The notes under the pieces are model-generated. The model did no database searches. It was not told where the DNA came from and worked only from the letters and a program-made list of their open reading frames with translations. Of a stretch of 64,000 bases of DNA, positions 36,301-48,300 are shown in pieces; positions within the stretch are counted from its first letter, which is position 1; each line of letters starts with the position of its first letter. Both the position numbers and the translations under genes were made by a program. Location: contig OW388296.1 in assembly GCA_936450465.1 (NCBI GenBank), positions 44,744,448 to 44,808,447 of the forward strand, in the 5' to 3' direction. This DNA is from Gibbula magus (Eukaryota > Mollusca > Gastropoda > Trochida > Trochidae).

Positions 36301-39300
36301 TCATAACGATAAAATAAACGTAAGGCCAACATTTTCTCAATTTCCTGTGTTTTCCTCGAAATATGCTGTTTGATTTTGTGAAAACTATTGATCATAACAT
36401 ACTTATAAATAAAGAAGACCAAATCAGACACAAATATCAAAAACAGTTCATTTGCGTTATTTACATCAGACATATTCGAATGACATGCTAATGAGCAATA
36501 CCCTTCATAATAAAATGCCAAGATCTTTCAAGTCACCCGGTTGACATGGCCAATTAAAGATGAGTTTTCATTGGTTAAGAAGCAGGGACACGGTATGAGA
36601 TTTCTCTTTCCACCGCTAGGGGATTTTGGTTCTGCTCCAGATTTCAAGCGAAAAACAACAGAGGGTAGAACCGGAAATCTGCAGGGAGTCACCTCTGTGG
36701 GAAGAGAATGACACTCGGTAAAAATCCAGATAAATTGGTCATAAGACAGAATGAATACTGACTCTTACAAAGAAAATGTACAAAAGGTACCTCACTATTG
36801 AAAGGTGGCGCCGCAAGCAATACTTTTCGTCTCTGTCTTACAAAATTAGAAAATTTTAAAATATGCAATATCTGTTTCTTATTTTGATCTCAATTTAAAG
36901 AGTATAAATTATGAAGACAGTATCAATGAAATAAAAGGTTTATCCATATTGATTAATAAGGTTTAAAAACAAAAAGTATACATGTATGATGAAATTTCTA
37001 AAGTTCTAGGAATTGTGGAATTAGGGGGTTTGTAAAGTCAAAACCCATTACAGGGACCCCCAAATTTAAATAACCATAGAATTTAATATAAAAATCCATA
37101 TAACGAAAGAAAAAAGGGAGTTCACACTATTTTTAATGGTATCTTTAAAAAACTAAAATATGGTCACAATTTTATCCAAAGTGAGATAACTCCAAAGCTT
37201 GACCGAGTACTACTGAAATACCATTTACACTTTAAAATATTGTAGAGAAATATCTTTTTGTATCATAAAAAAGTATATTTCGGTCAGTTACAAAAAAAAA
37301 AAATAATGACCCTATTCCTATAGATACATTTAAAATTCCAATGCGACACTGTTATTGATAATGGCCACAGAGGCTACATTGCAATGCACTTCTGGCTACT
37401 GGAAACATCGTTTGTTTAACATCTGTAAATGCTTATTCATCTGTTATTTGAAGTATATATTCTATCTATACTGTAATATTAGAGATGATTCTATAGACTT
37501 CCAAGTTGAAAAATGTAATATGTGAAAATATTTAACCTCTCATTAGCTCATCAGGCCTGAAAGGCCCGATGGGCTTATGGCATGGCATGGTGTCCGGCGT
37601 CCGTCCGTCCATCTGTCCATCCGTCCGTCCATCCGTCCGTAAACTTTTTGCTTTTTCGACTTCTTCTCCAGAACCAATAACTCCACAGAGCTGAAATTTT
37701 ATGTGCAGACTCCTTGGCCAATGGGGATTCTAAATTGTAGATTTCGTGACCCCATGACCCCAAATGTGGTCACAACTTTAAGAACCTATTTTCATCTTCT
37801 TTGTCTAGGAAGCTGAAATGTTGTGTGCAGAGTCCTTTGCCAATAGGGATTCTTAATTGTAGATTTTGTGACTCTGTGACCCCATCCCAATCATCTTTTG
37901 CTTGTAAACAATGTATTACTTGAGAGAAATATTTAACCTTAGATATTAAATCAATGAAATACTGATGAGCTACAGAGCCCATGGCTCTATTTTTCATTGC
38001 TTATGATTTCACATATTTGTTCAACGTAGCCATATCGGACATGTCCCAAGTCCATGCCTAACCATAGATAATGTTACAGACAACTCAAACAGGATTTATT
38101 TTTCACTGAAACAGTTACAAAAAAGCCAGACTTGTCCGATTTTATCGAATGGTATGGTCGCGAATATAACTGGTTGCTTTGTAGGCCAGTGCAAGCTACT
38201 TTGTGCTAGATAGTGAACGCAGAGCAAGGACCGTTAGAAGCGTGACTATAGGTACTTCCATACCAGTTGATAAAAGCAAGTTTGAGAGAACTGGTGAGAT
38301 AATATTATAGCCCTGTAATACCAGTCGAGATCGGTTTTCAGATTCCAGTTACTGAAACCGATTACCATGTACGCAAGTCAATCTTTGACATTATTTGGTG
38401 TACGCATTAGCAACAGCTTAATTGAGGATTTACGAAAATGTAAGCGTACTTGTACGTAATAGAACTTAGTGGAATTGGGTTTTTACTAAAATTAATGTGT
38501 AATTTCAGGGGCGGATACAGCTTTTTTGGAAACAGGGGATGCACTTTTCCAGACCTCGAAAATGCCTTCAGTTGGGGGGGGGTAACGGCTACAGAGCAAA
38601 GAGGTATTCAATTCATATCACCCCAAAATGCTCTCCGGGAAGGGGGGGGTCTTTGAATATTGGGAATATACGGTGTAATTGTACCATCTCTGTGGCAAAA
38701 AGGGGGGGTGCACCACTGTTTTGAGGTTGGTTTCAATGGTCATTTTTTAAAATGTCAAATGAAAAGGGGGGGGGGGGGGTGCTCACCCCTGCACCCCCCC
38801 TCTGGATCCTCCTGAATTTACGCAAGTTCACAGCTTATCTGTAGCTCTGTGTCCTATTCATAAATACTTTTTTTTTATTAAATAAAATTAAAATCGTAAA
38901 TGGCATTTTTGTATCACCTTTTTTTGGAATCTTTGTGAAATGAATAATGAAAACATTTCAGGTTTCACCAATTTCGTATCCCCTGTTTGTGCATCTTTAT
39001 GAAAATTAACAATGAAAATTTCAGGTGTCACCGATTGCTTTTGAAGCCGTTCTAGACTTCATTTATACAGGTAACTTGAAAACCTTTTTTCATTTATAAA
39101 AGAGACATTTGTTTTTAGGGTTGTTCCTTTCATCTTTTGCTTTAGTCTTTTGTATATTCATTTCAAGTGAAAATTAATCTTAACGAAGTTGTCATAATTT
39201 GCTATACTACAAACTGTGACTTTAGGTCACACCTGTACACTCATAAGGTAAACAAAAGTTGGTTTGCTCTGTTACTAATTATAGCAAACCAATAAGGCAT

Positions 39301-42300
39301 CATTTAAGGCAGCACTTAAGATTGCTTTGATTGGTGTAATGAAATTTTTTTAGTTTTTAGCGCTTGGTTGTTTTGTTTACCGTGTTGTTGTTTTGTTTAC
39401 TCCCTGCCGGAGTGCATAGGCTTTAGGATTCGACACATGGCAGTCCCATTTCCAGAAAGTATAATTTTATAGCATGTTTAACTGTGAAATATGTTTATGG
39501 TATGCAAAAATCATGAACAATTAAAGGTGCATCCATTGTGTTTCATAAAATTTCAATAGGCTTTAATATGTTCTCACCATATGTGCTGTTTACAGTGCAA
39601 ATAAATTAAATCAGCTTGCATATTCATCCCCAATCTCCAAATATATCATTATTACTAGTTTCAAATTAAAATCGAGTAACATCATTATGAATGTGCAGAA
39701 ACAGAAACTGCACGTCCCATTTACATTCACAGTAGTTATGACCTATTAAACATGATCAACCCAAATTTATAATTTTGTCTGCTATAAATAAGATTCCAAT
39801 ATTACGTTTGACTCATTAGCACGCGTCAATCGATGCATTGTCCGGTTTCTGATCAGAAATCACTACGTTTACCTTCATATCGTCAATATACTAAGTCGAC
39901 TATCATCAAAATGGTATTTTTCACTAACATTTATAACGTTTCGAATATGTGACCCTAACAACACAATGGATGTACCTTTAATTATGAATATTAAAACAAA
40001 TACCAATTTTTTTAAAATTAAACCCTTATACCTATACCTAAGAGTCCACATTTGGAGTCCCATGTCCAATCCCGATTATTCTCATTGTTACTACCGGTAA
40101 GTTTTAATTCCTGTAAATTTGCTGCTTAGAATGGTTTGGCAATCAGGAAATTAATTTGTAACTATTGTGTGAAAAATGAATTTATCCAACAAAATGCTAC
40201 ACCAAATACACAAAACTGAACTGACCTCTCACAGAGAAATTCGTTCACTTCCATTGAGTAACAATTTCCAGGTGTACACGTTCCTACGGTGTGTCCATGG
40301 AATACGATTAATTTTAATCAGACTGATTGTTAGTGTTTGAGAACTGATGCAGTATTGTTCCTTGAGAGGATCCTGGTGATATTTGCCAACCCTTTTCTCT
40401 TAATGTCCCTTAAAATATGGGGAATTAGGATACTTTTACCATTGCAAAGGGTCTCATCTACCTTTAATTGGTTAAAATGACCCCCTCAGCGGTACACCTA
40501 GACATCACTGCTGATGTACTAAATAATGCTGTATTTGTCACCAGGTCGACTAGACGTTCATATTGATCTAATAGACGATTGTAAGATGGTCGCCAAGCAG
40601 TGTCATCTTTATCAGCTCATCAGTCTTATTGAGGACAGGATGGAAAAACACACGTCTTTTTGTAAGTGTTTATTTCTTCTAAGCTCATCTGGACGCCATT
40701 CCACAAAACAATCACAGAGTTAGATTCAATTGTAGCCCATTCGTAAGGGTTTTGTGGAACGGCTTCCAGAGGCCCGTATAGTCCAGTGGCAGAATGACAT
40801 TTTTTGAAGAACCTTGTTTTGAGATATAACAGATGTTTTATTGTTTTATATGATAGATTAGACCATTAGAAGTATCCAGCCAGGTGCAGTGACTGCACCC
40901 TTGGAGAATTTCTTTTAAGAGCAAAATTCAAAATGGCCGCCATTGCCCATGAGAAATATCTTGAAATGGTTATATCTTGCCTTCTGATTGACATAGAGAC
41001 CTAATTTATGGGATCAAATATAGGTTTTAATGGTACAGTAGCACGCTTTTTCACTCAAATAAGTCGCTGAAATCTATTTGAAAAATAATGTCAGCAATAG
41101 TAAAACATCCTTCGCTCTTCGGAAAATCAATTTAAAAAATGAGTGTACATGGTTCTGTGAAGCCATTGGAATCGTTTTTGAAATAATAAAATGTGTTCAC
41201 AATAAAATGGCCGCCAATTTTTGCTTTATACGCAACACTTTTATTACCACTACAGATAATTGGTTTGTGTAATAAGATGTTTCACCCTCCAAAGTAAATA
41301 TAAATGACATAACTTATCATTCTACTATAACTTTGCGAAATAGTCGTTTCTGATTGGCTACTGTGAAAAATGAGAGACAGTATAATTTGGTAATACAGTG
41401 TTCTGTTTACTTTGTCCTTTGCGCATGAATATGCTTGTTGCCAGGCAACAATAGCGAATGCATTAATTCTCTGAATACTTACATGCTCGATTATTTTTTT
41501 ATGATTTGTTGCTGTGAACAAAATGACATTAATAAATAATTTTAATAATAAATCTGAAACCGAGAAACTGAAAATGAGACCCGAAACGGCGAAAGTTAAC
41601 AATGCAGTTAGAAAAATCTGTCATTCAACAACTTGACATTTCAGAAACGTTCCTGAATAAACTGAATTCAGATGACAATCGGGTTAAAACCGGACAGTAT
41701 ATCACCCCGAAACTGTCAGAATGTAGTATAAACTTACCTAAAACTTTATTTACAAAATTGACGCAATAACAACTATGTCAATTTTGAAAATACTGCAGAA
41801 ATTTCCCCGAACACTGACGCCGGTTGCAAAATACAATCGTCTAGAGAATAGAGTGACCTCCCTTTAATGCATTCGGAAACTTTCGCTGTTTTCCGAAGCC
41901 TTATAACAAGCTACGTCATTCGAGATTACCAAACACGTCATATCTTTGTAAATGTCTGGCCGTGGAATTTCTGCACGGTGTCGAATGACAAATCACTAGG
42001 GCTGATTGAATGCGTCTGAATATAGTTCAATACTAAATCGTTGATAAAAAAAAATTGGTAGAATGGAGATAAACATACTGTGTTTGGAAATCAGCGGCAT
42101 ATAACAGAATTATTATAGCTCTAAATTATCCATTTAAAGCGTCACGCTACGCGTTCGACTTTAAATTAAAAGTGTGCCCATTGCAAATTATCAAGCTAAG
42201 GGAGATAACTCATGATGTTTTGTGTCTACAGTGAAGATGAAGCCTGGAATCAGGATCACGTCCATCTCTATAGAACAGAGCTACGATTCTCAGGACCTCC

Positions 42301-45300
42301 AGACGGATCTCAGTGTACTAGCAGACAAGGCTAAACCAGACGAGTTCAATAATCTGGTAATTATCTCTAACTATCCCTTTTAGGATACTGCCGTGCTTTT
42401 CAGGTAAAACCCCAGTTGTCCAACGATCAAATTGTCAGTAAGAGAAATAGGGGTAGACCAAGGTGTATGATAAATATTTAAGAAAACATAAATGAACAGA
42501 GTTTAAAAAACTTGGCCAATGGGGATTCTTAATTGTAGATTTTGTGACTCCATGACCCCAAAAGGGTGTCACCGAGGTCACAACCTTAAAAACCTATTTT
42601 CATCTTCTTCTCCAGTTCTAAAAGGTCTAGAGAGCTGAAAAGTTGTGTGCATATTCCTTGGCTAATGGGGATTCTAAATTGTAGATTTTGTGACCCATGA
42701 CCCCAAATGTCGTCACCGGGGTCTCAACCTTAAAAACCTATTTTCATCTTCTTCTCCAGTTGTAAATGGTCTAGAGAGCTGAAAAGTTGTGTGCAAACTC
42801 CTTGGCTAATGGGGATTCTAAATTGTAGATTTTGTGACCCATGACCCCAAATGTCGTCACCGGGGTCTCAACCTTAAAAACCTATTTTCATCTTCTTCTC
42901 CAGTTCTAAATGGTCTAGTGAGCTGAAAAGTTGTGTGCATACTCCTTGGCTAATGGGGATTCTAAATTGTAGATTTCGTGACCCTGTGACCACAAATGTC
43001 GTCACCGGGGTCTCAACCTTAAAAACCTATTTTCATCTTCTTCTCCAGTTCTAAATGGTCTAGAGAGCTGAAAAGTTGTGTGCATACTCCTTGGCTAATG
43101 GGGATTCTAAATTGTAGATTTCGTGATCCTGTGACCCCAAATAGGGTCACAGGGGTCACATTCTTAAAAACCTATTTTCATCTTCTTCTCCAGGACCAAT
43201 AGGTCTGAAATGTTGTGTGCAGATTCCATGGCCAATGGGGATTCTAAATTGTAGAATCTTAGAAATTATCGACTTCTTTTCCAGTATGAAAAGCTCTAGA
43301 ACAAGCTGAGAACAATTTATATCATTTTTGCAAACAATACAGACTCTGATGAGCCCATGGCTCTATTTTAATCTAAAAAGTTGGGTAAGAGTTGGATTGT
43401 TTCATTTTCGTAATTGGTAACAGTCTTGTGCTATTTGTTCACTCATCCATGTGATAAGGGCTTTTAAGCATCAAACTATTGGGGCATCTGACTATTGGAT
43501 TCCACCGTTCATCCTAATTGGGGACAGGATAGCGCAGTGGTTAGCGCGTTCGGCTTCGGATAAGAGGTTCGGGGTTCGAATCCCGCCAGGGGCACGGCAA
43601 CTTTGTCTGCAGTAGAGAACTGTTCTACACACAGTAAGGTTTCGGTGCAATGCTACACTGAATTTCAGTGCAGTACCACCCATGGTTCGCTAATTCCAGC
43701 CGTTGCTCGCAGGTTTCACCGCAATGCATAGCCACATGGCGTTGCGGGCTTTCTCCCTGCCATAATACTAGCAGCCGCGATATAAGTGAAATACTCTTGA
43801 AAGTGGCGTTAAACCCCAACTCACCTCACCTCATCCTAATTGGCAGATTCTGAAATTTTTGGAGGTTGTTTGGGTCACTTACTGAAAAGGGGAGGGGGAT
43901 GGGCGTTCACTTTGGGGGTCCAAATTTACATTCAAAATGTTTCTAAAGGGGTGAAGTGGGGTGAACCCGTCTGTGGATCAGCCACTGGTGTTCATAAAGC
44001 AATCTAGCTGCAAATCAGCCTTGAAGTCCTGGTTATTCAGCTCACACCCTGTGACCAAGTCATACTTCAAACTTCTATTTGCAGAATACCTGAAAATACC
44101 AATTAAAAGGGGACTATATTTACTGTACGGATTTGACTTCAGGTTTTAGGAGAGTTGCCGTTTGATCCAGACAACACCCAGATCTACCCGGACATCTGCT
44201 TCAGTGTCAACGGACACAAGTTTATGTGTCATAAGGTAATGTTATTGAACTGTATTTTCCTAAATGCATGAAATGTACCTGTTGATAATAAGTTTCATGA
44301 TGATTGGCAATATGTATTCACATATGATATTCCGTCAATCATAACAGCATCTTCTTACACCTGATAATCAATCAAAACAGCATCTTCTTACACATGGCAA
44401 TCAATCGCAGCAGTATTTTCTCACACATGGTAATCAATCACAGCAGTATTTTCTTACACATGGCAATCAATCGCAGCAGTATTTTCTCACACATGGTAAT
44501 CAATCAATCGCAGCAGTATTTTCTCACACATGGTAATCAATCAATCGCAGCAGTATTTTCTCACACATGGTAATCAATCAATCGCAGCAGTATTTTCTTA
44601 CACATGGTAATCAACCAAAACATTACGGTATTTCCTAACACTTGACAATCAGCCATAGCAATGTTCACTCCAGTGTGTCAAAGAAGCTTGGCACCCAAAC
44701 CAAAAACCAAATTTACGAAAAACTTCATTGAGTTCGCAGCTCTAGCTAGAATTTAATTGGTTTATGTACTATCATTATCTCCCGCCGCGTGTTTAGCGTG
44801 AAGCGGGGGATATAGTATTCAGCTGCGTCCGTCCGCACGAAGTGGAATAACTCAAATACAGACAGACAGACAGACAGACATTTTATTCAGTAACAGGCCA
44901 CCGGCCCAAAATACATGTACATAATTATTTGAATAACATGAGCACATTGTAACATATATTTCATTTAGATTTGTGTTTCTTTTGAACAAAGTATAGAAAC
45001 AGACAAACATCCTTCATGATATTGGCATTATTACTTTGTAAAATAGATATGAAATTTATCATAGTAGGAGCTTTGCTGAAATATTTTGATATGTATTTAG
45101 TTCTAATATCACAGTATGCATCACAAACATAAAATACATGCCACTCATCTTCAACAACATAAATACCATTTGCTTCACAAAATAGACAATGCCCATCATT
45201 ATATGCAACATTTGTGTATCTACCAGTTTCTACAGCTAGTTTAAAGTTACAACATCGAAATCTGGCAAATATAATTTTTAAATATTGAGGGATGTCATTA

Positions 45301-48300
45301 CTAATTAAGTAGCTCTCTACATTTAATAAAGATTTGAAGTGTTTGTAGTACTGACATTTATTATTGCTATCAAGGGATGATTGCCAGGATTGGGACAAGT
45401 TATCATGTAATCTCTGTCTAAATAATTTGATAAATAATTTGTAGTCACCAATTTCCTGGCTTATCCAAACAAATCCAAAGCCAAATTGAAAAAGAAGGTC
45501 TTTAATCTTAGTTGCTCATGAATTTCTACCTACATTGTCTAGTGATAATAGCATGTAATAACATTGTTTTGGTAATCTATATTCAGGCATGTGTAAAAGT
45601 CTACACCAGTGTTTTACAGCATTGGTTGTATAAGTTAATTGTAACTCAAATACTATTCACTGGATTCTTTTCATATTTTGCATATGGGTTCATATTAGGA
45701 AGAGTAATTTTCCTACAGAGGTTTGTGTCCTTGACCTTCATTTCAAGGTCACGACAAGACTTTGTCATTTTACCCCTGTCAGTGGGATATCTCAAGAACC
45801 ATTCGCATTCACATAGTTTCTCCAAGGAAAGACAAAGGGCTGATTAGATGTTGGTGCCCTTGACATTATTTTCAAGGTCACAGCAGAATTTTAAATAAGA
45901 ATTTTTTAAAAAGTTTTTGACATGTTAATGTACAAAGGTTGTCAGCGGAATATCCTAAGAACCATTCACCGGAATTCCATCATATCTTACACAAAGCACC
46001 CCTAGGGAAGACAACGGGCTGATTAGATTTTGGTGACCTTATTCTCAAGGTCACAGCGGAATTTTAAACTTTTTGACATGTTTGACAGTCGATTTTGCTG
46101 ATCTTGACATTATGTTTCAATTTTGAAGTATTTATTTGCGGCGGGGGATCATGTCACCTTAGTGACAACTACTTGTTTTATGAATATGACCCTACTGGCA
46201 TGTTTTGTTCCCAGGTATTTTTCTGTGGCCGAAGCGATTACTTCAAGGCCCTGGTGGACGATCATTTCGGGGAGACAACTCTCCATGGCAATACAGATAT
46301 CCCTGTGGTGACACTCCACGAAGTCACGGCCGAGATTTTCTCTAAAATAGTACAGTACGTCTATCAGAACAGTTGTGAGGTGAGGAGTAGTTATATAAAA
46401 TAAGAAGTACAGAGTTTCTTGACTGGTATAATTGCAGGAGAGCAACACTTTTGTGGCCTTGAATTGCAGTGAAACATGTTAGCATTGAGTGGTAGTAACA
46501 AACCCTAGCGGGAGTATGAGTAATTATGAAACAAGATATATATACATATGGGTTTGTAGAAAAGTCCTGTTATGCAGACAAGTAGCTGAGGCCCAGGCAG
46601 GATTCGAACCCCAGACCTCTTGATCACCGTGACAACTACGCTAAAATACCTCTGGAATAATATGGGGGAAAATGAGACTTTTAAAAAAATTAATTTTTCT
46701 TATGCACTGGCACATCAATTTTGTGCCAATAACATGTTTTTATTGCATTTTAAAACATGAAATTATGAAATGGCCTATTATTTGTGCTAAACCCAACATC
46801 CATATGTCTATCAAATAGCCATTTTATCTACCTCTAACACTTACAAGCTATAATTTGATGGGAAAATATATAATACCTCTCGTCATTATTGATTCCAACA
46901 AAAAAGAATGAAGAAAGTCCTAACGCCCTTGTCACTTTTTAACAAAATGTGCCCAAAAACAAGAGTTTTAACCCTTGACCCGCTGATGCAGATAGTCTGA
47001 AAATTCCTGTGCGGCTGACTTCTTATGGGGGGGGGGGGGGGGGGGGGGAATGAGAGAGAGGTGCATGAGTTTCGTAAATGTTATGTAATTTCGGTTACTG
47101 CACATGTAAAAGGCTTGGCGATAGGGTATGAGTCAACTTCCCAATGCAAGGCATAACTCTTGCCAGTCTCAATTACTGGCTGATTTAGGCCTTGCAGTAT
47201 TTCCTTAAAAATCTGTGTTTAGAAATCCAGGCCCGCTATGCATTTCTAGTGCAGCGATTCACTATTTTGACACAAGAAAGCGAGGGAAATACCGCAAGGG
47301 TTAAATCAGCCAGTAATACAGACTGGCAAGAGTTATGCCTTGCGTTTGGAAGTTGGGTATGAGTATGCAAGTCAATGAAATTATTTGAATTTAATCAGCA
47401 CATGTGGTCTTTCAAAAAAAATATTATGAAAACTATTCACTGAACTGAAAAGGTTAAGACATGTCCTGTATTGCAGCTCTCCGCGGAGTGTGTGTATGAG
47501 GTCCTGTGTATTGCCGATCTGTACATGTTGCCGGGACTGAAGAGGCAGTGTGCCGTGTGTATGGGCCAGTACCTCGACACTAGCAACATCGTCACCATCC
47601 TTCGCACGTCTCGTCTCTTCTCTCTACGCAGGCTCGAGACAGAGTGCGCGGAGTTCATCGCAGGAAATTTAGATGAAGTGGGTAGCTCATTACATTTTCA
47701 GTGTATCTGTGGTTGTAATGATTAAATTATATTTATATTTTCATACATCATCAACAGGTTATTTTCAAGAAGAGTTTGGTTTGTGGTGAGTTTTGATGTA
47801 CCAATTTTCTTGAATGGACCCTGCAGGTATGGTCTAGAATAGACCCACCCCACCCTTGTTTTTAAGTGTGAAGGGGGAAAGTTATCCTAGAATAAAACAA
47901 ATAAACACAAGGGTGGGGAAGAAGTAGCCCAGCTAGGCCAGAATCGCCCCCCTTGTAAATAAAATCAGGTTAATTAGACAGGGGGGGGACTTTGGCCTAG
48001 GGGGAACTTTGGCCTGGGCCAAACCTTCCCTTTGGTAAAAGTATCCTAGGACAAACCTTCCCCGGGGAAACTTCGGCCTAGGCCATTTACTCCCCGAGGA
48101 AAGTTTAGACCGGGGAAGAAATGGCCTGCTATACCGGATATTAAATAGATACCAGGTCAGACAAAATAGTGCATCTGCTGGGATACGAACTGGTTCGATG
48201 TATATCTCTCCACAGGATCTGATGACATCCCGTGTAGGCACGTGTTCTAACTGCCGGTTTCGTGTCGAGTCATTCACTTGCCAATCACATCTTAGTTTTA

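Noticed and set aside
43522..43600. tRNA gene
   Set aside because: This is the head of a SINE flanked by a 13-base target-site duplication, with the same body in at least five other places.
44340..44655. CRISPR-like array
   Set aside because: The units are head to tail without unique spacers, in an intron of an animal gene; it is a minisatellite.
45512..45847. 111-aa plus-strand ORF
   Set aside because: It lies in repeat sequence with CAAGGTCAC phrases and shows no family resemblance.
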